The notes beneath the pieces were generated by a model. That model did not search any database. It was not told the DNA's origin and was given only the letters and a program-made list of their open reading frames with translations. Shown here in pieces: positions 34,095 through 47,113 of a DNA stretch of 54,480 nt. Position 1 is the first letter of the stretch, and every line of letters starts with the position of its first letter. The stretch comes from Gammaproteobacteria bacterium. Lineage in GTDB: Bacteria > Pseudomonadota > Gammaproteobacteria > Coxiellales > Coxiellaceae. The stretch is taken from assembly GCA_013287505.1 (NCBI GenBank), contig JABDDR010000005.1:1-54480 (forward strand). Reading direction: 5' to 3'. The translations under genes were made by a program, and so were the position numbers.

Positions 34095-34225
34095 AATATT
34101 TCCTTCAATTTTAAGCCGAAAGAGTATAGCATTGTAACCTCAAGTTTCGCCATGCTGACGCATGCGCAAACTATTCATTTCCGCGAGAATGGTCGTTTTG
34201 TATTTTTTAACTGCCCAGAGAAAGC

Positions 34226-35401
34226 ATGCTCTCCACATCAAAAAAAATAAGCATTAGTTTGTTATTGTTGTTTTTTTTGCAAATACCTTCCTTGATGGCT
34301 ATTTTTAAATATATTCATGTCGATATGGCGTGGTTTGTTCCATTGTATATGACGGTAGTCGGTATTTTCTATTATGTGTTTTTTCAAAAAGTATCTGAAC
34401 CATCTTGCTTAAAAAAATTACTCGGTACAAATCATACAATGATTTTTTTATCCGCTTGTTTTTTTCTAATCGATATTGTTTTGTATCATCACGAGCTTTC
34501 GCTGCAAGCGATAGGACGCGGCACAGATTCAGGACCCGCATTAATCTTGAGTGGCGTACGATTGTTGCATGGTCTTTTTCCTTATTCAAAGTTGGATTAT
34601 TTGCATAATCCAATTAGCCCGGGTCCTGGCTGGGTCATATTAACGATGCCTTTTACATGCACTGGTTTGTATGAATTAATAATACCATTGCTTGTGATTG
34701 TCTCTGCATTTACAGTAAAAAAAATAACACAAAGTACTTTGAACGCTAATATTTATTTATTGTGCCTGCTCTCATCCCCCGCTTTTGTTCAAGCCATGGT
34801 GACCGGCAACGATTACGTGACCATGGGTTTGGCGTATTGTTTATTTACGGTCGCACTTTTTTATTTTTGGCAAAAAAATAAATTATGCAAATTATGTTTT
34901 ATTATCGGCGTTGGAATGTTAGCAACTGCTCGATTTAATTTTTCTTATTTAGCGCCATTACTGGGGTTTTTTATTTGGAGTAATAACAAAAAAGAAGGGT
35001 TGTATTTTGCATTAGGCGGTTTATTTGTCACCTTCGCATTACATGCTGGTTTTTATTTATGGGATCCGAACCACTATACGCCGCTACATGTCATTAAAGA
35101 TAAGGGTGCGCGTGTTTTTAGCGGATTTCATGCAGTTGTTCTATTGAGCACGTCCATTGCTGCTGTCGTTATTACGCTACTCACTTTAAAGAACACCCTA
35201 AAATCTTGGTTATTTTTATTGTGGTTATGCTTAACAACCCCGTTACTGATTCTTGACTTTTTTTCACTCCGTTGTTCGCATCAAGCTATTGCGGGTTATG
35301 ATGTTTTTTTTATTATGATCACTGCACCTATTTTAATTATGTGGGTTGCTTTGGATTTTCGTACATATTCTTCGTCTCAATTAAACAAACAGTTAATCTA
35401 A
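34226..35401 (+). CDS. polytopic membrane protein, GT-C glycosyltransferase-like
   Basis: 391 residues, about 9 or 10 membrane helices. After the second helix comes a loop GRGTDSGPALILSGVRLLHG..SKLDYLHNPISPGPGWVIL, which is like the acidic first periplasmic loop of polyprenol-phosphate sugar transferases (GT-C fold; GT87/DUF2029-like). TARFNFSYLAPLLGF lies later. The match is by layout, not by a clear family motif. The stop is 2 bp from the ATG of the GT2 gene, so they are one operon. Likely function: adding a lipid-linked hexose to a surface glycan. Confidence 0.65.
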   Translation: MLSTSKKISISLLLLFFLQIPSLMAIFKYIHVDMAWFVPLYMTVVGIFYYVFFQKVSEPSCLKKLLGTNHTMIFLSACFFLIDIVLYHHELSLQAIGRGTDSGPALILSGVRLLHGLFPYSKLDYLHNPISPGPGWVILTMPFTCTGLYELIIPLLVIVSAFTVKKITQSTLNANIYLLCLLSSPAFVQAMVTGNDYVTMGLAYCLFTVALFYFWQKNKLCKLCFIIGVGMLATARFNFSYLAPLLGFFIWSNNKKEGLYFALGGLFVTFALHAGFYLWDPNHYTPLHVIKDKGARVFSGFHAVVLLSTSIAAVVITLLTLKNTLKSWLFLLWLCLTTPLLILDFFSLRCSHQAIAGYDVFFIMITAPILIMWVALDFRTYSSSQLNKQLI

Positions 35402-35402
35402 A

Positions 35403-36140
35403 ATGCAAAAAGCAATTATCATCATCCCAACGTATAATGAAAAAGAAAATATTGGTTCAATCCTGGATCAACTACATATCATATTTCGTCAAATTGAAAA
35501 TTATGAAATGGGTGTTTTGGTTTATGATAGCAATTCACCCGATAAAACAAGGGATATCGTAAAGGCCTATCAAAAAAAATATCCTCGAATTTATTTACAA
35601 ACAGAAGAAAAAAAATCGGGTTTAGGCAATGCCTATATTCAAGCGATGAAATACGCTTATCAAACATTAAATGCGGATATTGTTTTTGAATTTGATGCGG
35701 ATGGTTCACATCAACCGAAGTATTTAATACCCATGATGCAGGAATTTACAAATGGCGCCGATGTTGTGACAGGGAGTCGTTATGTGAAAGGTGGCAGCAT
35801 TCCTGCAGATTGGGCGTTAAACCGAAAATTATTATCTGTCCTTGGGAATATAGCAGCACGTATTATTTTAAGCAGAAAAATAAAAGATTACACCACGGGG
35901 TTTCGTGGTACACGTACGTCATTGCTTAAAAAAATTGATTTGGATAATTTAAAATCTAAGGGTTACGCTTATAAAATTCATCTCGCATGGTTATTGCATT
36001 TGCATAACGCCAAAATAGTCGAATTTCCGATTGAATTTATCGACCGACAAGAAGGTTATAGCAAGTTACCGAAAAATAATGCGATTGAATCATTGATATT
36101 AATTTTTTATTTGCGATGGCGGCGAATTTACCCCCTTTGA
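35403..36140 (+). CDS. polyprenol-phosphate mannosyltransferase (GT2, DPM1-like)
   Basis: 245 residues. AIIIIPTYNEKENIGSILDQ, VFEFDADGSHQPKYLIPMM, VVTGSRYVKGGSIPADW and DYTTGFRGTRTSLL give the GT2 dolichol-phosphate-mannose synthase type, without C-terminal membrane helices. It transfers mannose from GDP-mannose to polyprenol phosphate in the cytosol. The end RWRRIYPL is followed by TGA that is part of a family C repeat (TACCCCCTTTGA). It fits with manC, gtrA and the two GT-C genes. Confidence 0.9.
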   Translation: MQKAIIIIPTYNEKENIGSILDQLHIIFRQIENYEMGVLVYDSNSPDKTRDIVKAYQKKYPRIYLQTEEKKSGLGNAYIQAMKYAYQTLNADIVFEFDADGSHQPKYLIPMMQEFTNGADVVTGSRYVKGGSIPADWALNRKLLSVLGNIAARIILSRKIKDYTTGFRGTRTSLLKKIDLDNLKSKGYAYKIHLAWLLHLHNAKIVEFPIEFIDRQEGYSKLPKNNAIESLILIFYLRWRRIYPL

Positions 36141-36165
36141 AAAATCTAAAAGGGGGCCTGTTCGC
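36126..36165. repeat. family C repeat at the GT2 stop codon
   Basis: TTTACCCCCTTTGAAAAATC followed by TAAAAGGGGGCC. TGA within CCCCCTTTGA is the stop codon of the GT2 gene. Its continuation carries a second diverged piece, CCCCACTTCTTTTGAAAAAA, at 36188-36207. Confidence 0.78.
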
Positions 36166-36227
36166 GTTAGCAAGAGCAACGAATTAACCCCACTTCTTTT
36201 GAAAAAATGAGCCGATTGATTAACGCA

Positions 36228-37784
36228 TTAACGAGAGGATTTCACCCCCTTTGAAAAAGGGGGTCGGTTTGCGCAGCAAACCGGGGGGATTTTTGAGTCG
36301 GTAAACCGGGGGGATTTTTTATACAAAACAAATTTATGCAATGACAAATCCACCTTTTCATAACCAGCTGGCAAATAAGCATGCACTTTATCTTCCAATA
36401 AAAAAGGCGCGCCCGTTTTTTGCGAAAAGTAGATTTGATGATAACGATAAAAATATCCCTGTAAATTCCAATTATTCCAAACGTTATTCGAACCCGCTGA
36501 AATCATTGTGTCATTAGGCACAACTTTGCTAATCGCCGTAACATCTTGCAGCATGGGCGGAGAATGCCCATACAAAGCGATGACGATAACAGTAGTGACT
36601 GCCACAAGAATCGTTCCAGTCTTTAGCATTTTTTTATAATAAAGCACATGGGTGTCGGTATGCGAAATCCATTGCTGCGCAATTGGTGTCAGAATAACAA
36701 TGCAGGTAAGAATGAAAAATGGAAATGCCTGTAAAAAATAATGATTCATTTGTCTTGAGCTTGCTAAAATAGGCAGTGATGCAGATACACCAATTAGGAA
36801 TAAAAAAATAACATTTTTGTTGCGCAGTTTTTCTTTTACAATTTGAAAAAAAGGTTGACCGGTTTTTTTTGCCATTATTTTAAATACGACAGAAATAATA
36901 CAAAGCGATATTAAAAAATTACGGAGCAGCATCCAAATGCCCATTAAATGTGAAAAGCCCCTATAATTTCCATTACCGATTCGTGCATGAGTAAAGGTTG
37001 CAAAGACTTGTTGAAAAAAATAATGATGCATAAATGTATAAGCAGGGTGATACAAGAAAACCGCGCCTATTATTGCCGCTGTAAAAAGAATTAATAAGAG
37101 GGTTTGCGCGCCAATTAATTTCCATGATGAACGAGAAAAAACAATTTTATAAATAAATGGGGCAGCTAAAGGAAAAAATGCTTGAAAACCATTTGTAAAA
37201 AATGCACCTGACATACAAATACTCGCCAATAACAATCGCAATATATTTAAGCGGTCTGATTGTAAGGCGCAGATAATTATCCAAACAGAAAAGGTTGTAA
37301 AAACAACTAATAAAAGCTCAATGGCATTTCCACCGTAGGCATGGCTCATCTCTGGCACAATAACCCAGCAAAAAACGAGCAGCCATAGAATATATCGATT
37401 TGCGCTGGGTTGCAGGCGAAACCAAACTAAACCCATTGCACACCAAGTTAAAAGCAACATTGTAAAACAATATATTCTTTCAACAATAAAACTACTGCCA
37501 AACGCACGAAAGAAAAAAGAGTCAACAAACATTCCTAACGTGGGATGCTCATAAAAAACGGGCGCTAACACTGTCGGTGTATATATTGGACGCCATAGTG
37601 AACCAATACCATGCGCCATATTCCAAGCAATGGACGCATAACACGAACCATCACTCAATATTCTTTTTTGAACTAAAACGGAAATTGAAATTACGATAAA
37701 TAATGCGAGGGTGAATAATACCCACGGCAAATTTTGTTGGTAAGCAATTTTGTTATCTAGTGTTTTATTAAAATTATTCTTCAT
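36228..37784 (-). CDS. GT39/ArnT-like membrane glycosyltransferase
   Basis: 518 residues with about ten membrane helices. The first loop has the acidic pattern NMAHGIGSLWRPIYTPTVLAPVFYEHPTLGMFVDSFFF, typical of PMT/ArnT transferases using a polyprenol-linked sugar. The helix bundle is followed by a periplasmic C-terminal part. The last about 25 residues (IPPVCCANRPPFSKGVKSS) are coded by a family C repeat and not by family sequence. It closes the glycan cluster and faces the GT2 gene. Confidence 0.85.
   Translation of the reverse strand: MKNNFNKTLDNKIAYQQNLPWVLFTLALFIVISISVLVQKRILSDGSCYASIAWNMAHGIGSLWRPIYTPTVLAPVFYEHPTLGMFVDSFFFRAFGSSFIVERIYCFTMLLLTWCAMGLVWFRLQPSANRYILWLLVFCWVIVPEMSHAYGGNAIELLLVVFTTFSVWIIICALQSDRLNILRLLLASICMSGAFFTNGFQAFFPLAAPFIYKIVFSRSSWKLIGAQTLLLILFTAAIIGAVFLYHPAYTFMHHYFFQQVFATFTHARIGNGNYRGFSHLMGIWMLLRNFLISLCIISVVFKIMAKKTGQPFFQIVKEKLRNKNVIFLFLIGVSASLPILASSRQMNHYFLQAFPFFILTCIVILTPIAQQWISHTDTHVLYYKKMLKTGTILVAVTTVIVIALYGHSPPMLQDVTAISKVVPNDTMISAGSNNVWNNWNLQGYFYRYHQIYFSQKTGAPFLLEDKVHAYLPAGYEKVDLSLHKFVLYKKSPRFTDSKIPPVCCANRPPFSKGVKSSR
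36231..36330. repeat. family C repeat coding the C-terminus of the GT39 protein
   Basis: AGGATTTCACCCCCTTTGAA, AAAGGGGGTCGG, TTTGCGCAGCAAACC and two copies of CCGGGGGGATTTTT in a row. It matches the element at 8171-8252, and here is read through as IPPVCCANRPPFSKGV. Confidence 0.88.
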
Positions 37785-37825
37785 CGCAACTACTCGAAAA
37801 AATATCGTACATTAAAACATAAAAA

Positions 37826-37858
37826 AAAACCCGTATTGAATTATCAATACGGGTTTTT
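37826..37858 (-). terminator. rho-independent terminator of the rRNA operon
   Basis: AAAACCCGTATTG, a short AATTAT loop, and CAATACGGGTTTTT form a perfect stem. Read on the minus strand it is followed by a run of T. It lies just after the 5S gene. Confidence 0.92.
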
Positions 37859-37868
37859 AGGATTAAAT

Positions 37869-37984
37869 CCCTGGCAGTGTCCTACTTTCGCATGGAATAC
37901 ACCACACTATCATCGGCGCTGAGCGTTTTCACTTCTGAGTTCGGTATGGTATCAGGTGGTTCCCACTCGCTATAGCCACCAGGA
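37869..37984 (-). rRNA. rrf: 5S ribosomal RNA
   Basis: About 115 bases, minus strand, with typical 5S features: the end pairing CCTGGTGG/CCTGGCAG, CCACCTGATACCATACCGAACTC-type loop (read in reverse), and GCGCCGATGATAGT. Last gene of the operon, about 113 bp after 23S. Exact ends uncertain by a few bases. Confidence 0.93.
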
Positions 37985-38083
37985 AACTGGTGGATGTAGT
38001 CATAAAGACAACTACATCAATATGTATTAGTGTGATTAACGATGCATTTTTATTTGATGACATTCAGTTCTCATAAGAGAAAC

Positions 38084-38097
38084 TATTTAAGGTTGTA

Positions 38098-38100
<3 letters not shown>
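38084..38100. other. 23S precursor processing stem, 3' side
   Basis: TATTTAAGGTTGTATGG here pairs perfectly (17 bp) with CCATACAACCTTAAATA at 41017-41033 on the other side of 23S. This is the long stem that RNase III would cut in the rRNA precursor. Confidence 0.85.
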
Positions 38101-41018
<2,918 letters not shown>

Positions 41019-41122
41019 ATACAACCTTAAATAATTCCTAAAGAAATTATTCTTAGTTAATGAGTAACTAAACATCATTTTAAAATTGCTATGTAAAAAT
41101 GCATATAACCCGGTCTTTGATC

Positions 41123-41148
41123 AAGACGCGAATGAATCGCATCTCTAC
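41123..41148. repeat. family A palindrome in the 23S leader (1)
   Basis: AAGACGCGAATGAATCGCAT then CTCTACA, a degenerate copy, in the spacer between tRNA-Ala and 23S. Confidence 0.75.
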
Positions 41149-41170
41149 AGAGACCACGTTGTTAATCACA

Positions 41171-41188
41171 CCAAATTGTTAAAGAACA
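41171..41188 (-). promoter_or_regulatory. boxA-like antitermination site before 23S
   Basis: Minus strand TGTTCTTTAACAATTTGG, matching the rRNA boxA consensus TGCTCTTTAACA. It should recruit Nus factors. Confidence 0.75.
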
Positions 41189-41270
41189 TCGAATTAGATA
41201 ATTTAATATCTAAAAGATAATATTTGAGAAAACATTATCTTTTAAATACTAAGAGCACTGTCAAAGCTAT

Positions 41271-41296
41271 AAGACGCGATAAATCACGTCTCTACA
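41271..41296. repeat. family A palindrome in the 23S leader (2)
   Basis: AAGACGCGATAAATCACGTC then TCTACA, same orientation as the copy at 41123-41148, next to the tRNA-Ala 3' end. Confidence 0.8.
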
Positions 41297-41308
41297 CAAA
41301 TATATACT

Positions 41309-41381
41309 TGGAGCCAGTCGGGATCGAACCGACGACCCCCTGCTTGCAAGGCAGGTGCTCTCCCAGCTGAGCTATGACCCC
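41309..41381 (-). tRNA. tRNA-Ala (TGC)
   Basis: 73 bases, GGGGTCATAGCTCAGCTGGG..CCTGCCTTGCAAGCAGG..GTTCGATCCCGACTGGCTCCA. Anticodon TGC. The genomic 3' sequence after the discriminator A is AGT, so CCA is not encoded, unlike tRNA-Ile next to it. Confidence 0.96.
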
Positions 41382-41397
41382 GATTTAGAACAAAAAA

Positions 41398-41474
<77 letters not shown>

Positions 41475-41498
41475 TGCTCCTAAAATATTTTTTTGAAA

Positions 41499-41521
41499 AA
41501 AAGCAGTTTGTGTGGGTCTTA
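41499..41521. other. 16S precursor processing stem, 3' side
   Basis: AAAAGCAGTTTGTGTGGGTC then TTA, perfectly complementary (23 bp) to 43181-43203. The pair brackets 16S. Confidence 0.87.
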
Positions 41522-41545
41522 AATAAAAATCAATTACATTTTATT

Positions 41546-43088
<1,543 letters not shown>

Positions 43089-43130
43089 AACTAGCTGTGA
43101 CTATTCAAACTAAGTCACGAAGTTATGTTC

Positions 43131-43153
43131 GACACGAGATAAATCGCGTGTCT
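43131..43153. repeat. family A variant palindrome in the 16S leader
   Basis: GACACGAGATAAATCGCGTG then TCT. A diverged copy between the processing stem and 16S. Confidence 0.75.
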
Positions 43154-43180
43154 ATGTTTCTACAGTAATTGACTATTACT

Positions 43181-43203
43181 AAGACCCACACAAACTGCTT
43201 TTT
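43181..43203. other. 16S precursor processing stem, 5' side
   Basis: TAAGACCCACACAAACTGCT then TTT, the partner of 41499-41521. Confidence 0.87.
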
Positions 43204-43206
43204 CGA

Positions 43207-43227
43207 TGTTCAAATTTTTAAAGAGCG
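43207..43227 (-). promoter_or_regulatory. boxA-like antitermination site before 16S
   Basis: Minus strand CGCTCTTTAAAAATTTGAAC then A, in the rRNA leader just upstream of the processing stem. Similar to TGCTCTTTAACA. Confidence 0.65.
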
Positions 43228-43251
43228 ATTCCCGTATTGGGAAGGAGGATC

Positions 43252-43279
43252 ATTCTACTCAGTTCCATCTCGTTGTCAA
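43252..43279 (-). promoter_or_regulatory. rRNA operon promoter
   Basis: On the minus strand TTGACA (43279-43274), 16 bp, TAGAAT (43257-43252), with a GATCCTCC after it. The further 190 bp to tyrS is very AT-rich, T-rich on the plus strand, and may hold UP elements or more promoters. Confidence 0.75.
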
Positions 43280-43469
43280 CACTGTTTTTTACTTTTTTTC
43301 AAAAACTTTGTTAACTTCTTCTTGTCCTCAAAACAACTTGTTTTCAGTAAGTTGTCGTCACATCCGATGTGGTGAGAAAGATACGCATGTTTTTTAATTC
43401 ACGCAACATCTTTTTTCATTTTTTTTAAATTAATTGTGTTTTGATTTTTATTTAGCCTATCTGTAGCAA

Positions 43470-44657
43470 TTATTTAATCAACACGCGGGCAAATTTCCGT
43501 TTGCCCACTTGATATATATGTTCTTCACCCTGTGCGATCGTTAATTTAGGATCTTCAACCCGCTCTCCGTCTATTTTCACAGCACCTTGTTGGATCATGC
43601 GAATCGCATCAGATGTACTTGAAACTAATCCCGCTGCTTTTAATAGATGCGCAACACCCATTTCGCCCTGTAACGTCATTAATTCTAAATTGTCCGGTGT
43701 TTCATTTTTTTGAAACCGGCCAACGAAATTTTCATTCGCCGTTTTTGCCGCTGCATTTCCATGAAAACGCGCTACTAATTCTTGCGCCAATTCAAATTTT
43801 ACATCGCGTGGATTGCGACCGTCTTTGATTGCGGCGCGCAATGCGTCAATTTCAGACAAAGGGCGGAAACTGAGTAATTCAAAATAACGCCACATCAATT
43901 CATCGGACACTGACATGATTTTTCCGAACATATCATCCGGCTGATCGGTTATCCCTATATAGTTACCCAATGATTTCGACATTTTCTGCACACCATCCAA
44001 ACCTTCCAATAATGGCATTGTGATAACACACTGTGGTTTTTGCTGATAATGTTTTTGCAATTCACGACCCATCAACAAATTAAATTTTTGATCGGTGCCA
44101 CCCAATTCCACATCCGCTTTCATCGCAACGGAATCATATCCTTGCAATAGTGGATAAATAAATTCATGAATAGCAATCGGTTGATTGGCCTGATATCGCT
44201 TACTAAAATCATCTCGCTCCAACATGCGCGCAACCGTACTCAGCGATGACAGACGAATTAAATCGGCGGCTGAGAATTTTCCCATCCATTCAGAATTAAA
44301 CATGATTTTTGTTTTATGCGGATCGAGAATTTTAAATACTTGATCAGTGTATGTTTTGGCATTCGCTGCAATTTCTTCTGATGACAATGGTTTTCGCATC
44401 GTATTTCGACCGGACGGATCGCCAATCATCGCCGTAAAATCGCCAATCAAAAATAATATCTCATGACCCAGCTCTTGAAATTGCCGCAATTTATTGATTA
44501 AAACCGTATGACCAAAATGCAAATCAGCTGCGGTGGGATCAATTCCTAATTTTACACGCAATGATTTGCCGCTTTCTAATCGCGCGAGCAATGTATCTTC
44601 ACCAATAATTTCATGCGCGCCGCGCGTGATAATTTCTAATGCTTTATTTGTCGACAT
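43470..44657 (-). CDS. tyrS: tyrosyl-tRNA synthetase
   Basis: 395 residues. The class I HIGH motif is [11 protein letters not shown] (residue 46 on), and the KMSKS loop is [13 protein letters not shown]. The C-terminal S4 RNA-binding domain begins around [20 protein letters not shown] and ends [17 protein letters not shown]. It charges tRNA-Tyr. AGGA lies before the ATG. It diverges from the M23-anmK operon and sits just upstream of the rRNA operon, an arrangement I also recall from Pseudomonas. Confidence 0.97.
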   Translation of the reverse strand: MSTNKALEIITRGAHEIIGEDTLLARLESGKSLRVKLGIDPTAADLHFGHTVLINKLRQFQELGHEILFLIGDFTAMIGDPSGRNTMRKPLSSEEIAANAKTYTDQVFKILDPHKTKIMFNSEWMGKFSAADLIRLSSLSTVARMLERDDFSKRYQANQPIAIHEFIYPLLQGYDSVAMKADVELGGTDQKFNLLMGRELQKHYQQKPQCVITMPLLEGLDGVQKMSKSLGNYIGITDQPDDMFGKIMSVSDELMWRYFELLSFRPLSEIDALRAAIKDGRNPRDVKFELAQELVARFHGNAAAKTANENFVGRFQKNETPDNLELMTLQGEMGVAHLLKAAGLVSSTSDAIRMIQQGAVKIDGERVEDPKLTIAQGEEHIYQVGKRKFARVLIK

Positions 44658-44739
44658 AAAATCCTCATAAAAACGTTGACCATCTACGCCTGGATGATTA
44701 AGGTTATCGTTCGCTAATGCAAGTCAACGAGGGACAATA

Positions 44740-45756
44740 ATGGATTGCACAAAACGGACATCCAAAAAATATTTACATTATACAATTATACTCATCACAG
44801 CCTGCGCCATTATAAGTCACTTTTTCAAAAACCACACGCAGTTAACATTGCAAAAAAGGGTGCCTTTACCGGCGGAAGTCTCGACAAGAATAATAACGCC
44901 AATCAAAACAAGTCAAACAAAAAAACAGACGGTAACAAAAACACTGCGCTTTAAATCAACCGTTATTCATCATAGCTTGTTGCGCGCGGAAGAATCAGAA
45001 GGATTGCCACCCCATTTGCGAGATGAATTAAATCACATGATTGCCAGCGATGATATCACAGGCGCCATTCGTCCCGGCGATCGCTTAGAAGTGTTGTATC
45101 ACGAATATTTTGTCAACGACAAAAGAAATCATCCGGGCAATGTGGTTGCTGCAGAAATTGTAAACGGCAAAAAACACTATAAAATCGTACGATTCACCAA
45201 CCCTGACCATAAAACGGGTTTTTATCTCCCCGATGGTATGAGCGCAAAACCCGCATTTTTAAGGGATCCGCTGCATTATGTGCGCATTGGTTCGTATTTT
45301 AGTTATCATCGTTATGATCCGATTGCGCATCGTGTTCAGCCACACTTGGGTGTTGATTTTGATGCGCCTATGGGAACACCCGTAAAAGCAATCAGCAATG
45401 GTTATGTTGTTTTTCGCAAACAAATTCATGGTTATGGCAATACAGTGATGATTCAATATAGCAAAGCTTATAAAAGTTTTTACGCGCACCTCGAAAAATT
45501 CGCACGTAATTTGCGACCACACGAATATGTCAAAAAAGGCCAAATTATTGGTTATGTCGGTATGACAGGTTGGTCGACAGGTCCTCATTTACATTATGCA
45601 GTTTACAAAAATGGTGTCGCCGTAAATCCACTGACCGTCAAATTTCCGCATGGATCTCCAGTTCCTGGAGAATTTCGTCATGATTTTTTTGATAAATCAG
45701 ATCATTGGTTTCATGATATGAGATTATTTGAAAAAGCGAAGATGGCGAGCAAATGA
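44740..45756 (+). CDS. M23 family murein endopeptidase (MepM-like)
   Basis: 338 residues with an N-terminal membrane helix (YTIILITACAIISHFF), an OapA/LysM-like middle region (LRAEESEGLPPHLRDELNHMIA, IRPGDRLEVLYHEYFV), and a LytM domain. The zinc ligands are HLGVDFDAPMGTPV and GWSTGPHLHYAVYKNG (HxxxD and HxH). It cuts D-Ala-mDAP crosslinks in the periplasm so that the wall can grow. GAGGGA precedes the ATG. The stop overlaps the anmK start (ATGA), so both are translated together. Confidence 0.93.
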   Translation: MDCTKRTSKKYLHYTIILITACAIISHFFKNHTQLTLQKRVPLPAEVSTRIITPIKTSQTKKQTVTKTLRFKSTVIHHSLLRAEESEGLPPHLRDELNHMIASDDITGAIRPGDRLEVLYHEYFVNDKRNHPGNVVAAEIVNGKKHYKIVRFTNPDHKTGFYLPDGMSAKPAFLRDPLHYVRIGSYFSYHRYDPIAHRVQPHLGVDFDAPMGTPVKAISNGYVVFRKQIHGYGNTVMIQYSKAYKSFYAHLEKFARNLRPHEYVKKGQIIGYVGMTGWSTGPHLHYAVYKNGVAVNPLTVKFPHGSPVPGEFRHDFFDKSDHWFHDMRLFEKAKMASK

Positions 45757-47039
45757 AAAATTTATACATTGGATTAATGTCTGGAACGAGTATGGACGGT
45801 GTTGATGCCGCGCTTGTGTCATTTGACAATACGATCCAATTGCTGGGTACTGCATCGATTGAAATTCCACCGCACATAAAATCCGCGTTACTCACTTTAT
45901 GTTGCGGTGAAAATATTCATCTTAAATTATTGGGTGAAACTGATACGCAAATGGGGCATTTATTTGCAGACGCTGTTTTAAATTTATTGGAAAAAACCGC
46001 TGTTAATCCCGCAGAAATCACGGCCATTGGTTCACACGGACAAACGATTTATCATCATCCCAATTCAGCACATCCTTTTACATCGCAAATTGGTGATCCG
46101 AATATTATTGCTGCGCGCACGAATATCACTACTGTTGCTGATTTTCGTCGTCGCGATATAGCGCTCGGCGGACAAGGCGCGCCTTTGGTACCTGCATTTC
46201 ATGAGTATTTATTTCGTGATCGTGTGAATGATTGTTGTGTTGTTAATATCGGCGGCATTGCGAACATCACTTATTTACCGGGGGATAAAACAAAATCGAT
46301 TATGGGTTTTGATACAGGGCCTGGGAATACATTGATCGATCAATGGCATCAAAAACACCGGGGGAAACCGATAGATTTTGATGGTGGATGGGCGCGCTCT
46401 GGAAAAATAAATCAGGAATTGTTAACGCAGTTACTTGATGATCCGTATTTTAAATTATCTTCACCTAAAAGTACGGGGCGAGAATATTTTAATTTGAAGT
46501 GGGTAGCTGAAAAATTGAAAATCCCCCTTAATCCCCCTTTTTCAAAGGGGGAGTCAGAGGCTTCGCTTGATCTTTCTTCTTCAAAGGGAGAATCAGAGGT
46601 TTTGCTTGATCTTTCTTCTTCAAAGGGAGAATCAGAGGTTTTGCTTGATCTTTCTTTTTCAGGAGAGAGAATAGGGATCTCATCTGCGGATATTCAAGCA
46701 ACGCTGACTGAATTAACGGCAAAAAGTATTGCTTATGCAATAAACCACAGCATGAGACACGACAAGTCGCGTCACTACGATTTAAGTGAATCTCGTGTTT
46801 ACGATTTATGGGTTTGCGGCGGTGGTGCTTATAATCAATATTTAGTGGAACGTTTGCGCGCAAATTTACCTTGTTTTCAAGTCATTTCTACAACTCAAGT
46901 CGGTATCGATCCGCAATGGATTGAAGCTGCCGCCTTTGCATTTCTGGCCAAACAAACCATAGAAAAAAAACCGGGGAACTGCATCAATGTAACAGGCGCA
47001 CGAAAAGAAACGATACTTGGCGCTGTTTTTCCCGTGTAA
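45753..47039 (+). CDS. anmK: anhydro-N-acetylmuramic acid kinase with two in-frame repeat insertions
   Basis: 428 residues, versus about 370 for the family. MKNLYIGLMSGTSMDGVDAAL, GSHGQTIYHHP, DFRRRDIALGGQGAPLVPAFH, GGIANITYL, GFDTGPGN and LWVCGGGAYNQYLV are intact. It phosphorylates anhydroMurNAc in murein recycling. Residues about 257-309 are a tandem repeat (SKGESEVLLDLSS, three units of 13) coded by an expanded family C element. Residues about 334-350 (MRHDKSRHYDLSESRVYD) look like a diverged family A palindrome. Both fall in surface loops by comparison with E. coli AnmK (between ..REYFN and the ATLTELTA helix; before the VCGGG strand). The frame is kept throughout, so the enzyme may still work. 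Confidence 0.93.
   Translation: MKNLYIGLMSGTSMDGVDAALVSFDNTIQLLGTASIEIPPHIKSALLTLCCGENIHLKLLGETDTQMGHLFADAVLNLLEKTAVNPAEITAIGSHGQTIYHHPNSAHPFTSQIGDPNIIAARTNITTVADFRRRDIALGGQGAPLVPAFHEYLFRDRVNDCCVVNIGGIANITYLPGDKTKSIMGFDTGPGNTLIDQWHQKHRGKPIDFDGGWARSGKINQELLTQLLDDPYFKLSSPKSTGREYFNLKWVAEKLKIPLNPPFSKGESEASLDLSSSKGESEVLLDLSSSKGESEVLLDLSFSGERIGISSADIQATLTELTAKSIAYAINHSMRHDKSRHYDLSESRVYDLWVCGGGAYNQYLVERLRANLPCFQVISTTQVGIDPQWIEAAAFAFLAKQTIEKKPGNCINVTGARKETILGAVFPV
46521..46675 (+). repeat. family C element with 39-bp tandem repeats inside anmK
   Basis: ATCCCCCTTAATCCCCCTTT is followed by three 39-bp units (46542-46580, 46581-46619, 46620-46658) that start TCAAAGGG and end TTGATCTTTCTTCT, and a partial fourth. 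39 bp is 13 codons, so the frame is kept. Units 2 and 3 differ at one base; unit 1 is more divergent. Confidence 0.92.
46753..46805 (+). repeat. diverged family A palindromes inside anmK
   Basis: TGAGACACGACAAGTCGCGT then CACTACGA, followed by AATCTCGTGTTTACGA. The first resembles TGAGACGCGATAAATCGCGT then CTCTACGA; the second is its weak inverse. Both are read in frame. Confidence 0.6.
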
Positions 47040-47113
47040 AAACGTGAATTAATAATTCGTTAATCTGCATCTGAGAGTATGTGCACGTTGCAATCAATAC
47101 TTGGGAACATAAT

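Noticed and set aside
46542-46658. Possible CRISPR-like array (three 39-bp units)
   Set aside because: Units are directly adjacent with no spacers and are read in frame in anmK; no cas genes present.
46528-46863. Antisense frame of 111 codons with repeated KKKDQAKPLILPL
   Set aside because: It is the reverse reading of the anmK tandem repeat; the anmK frame contains all the conserved motifs.
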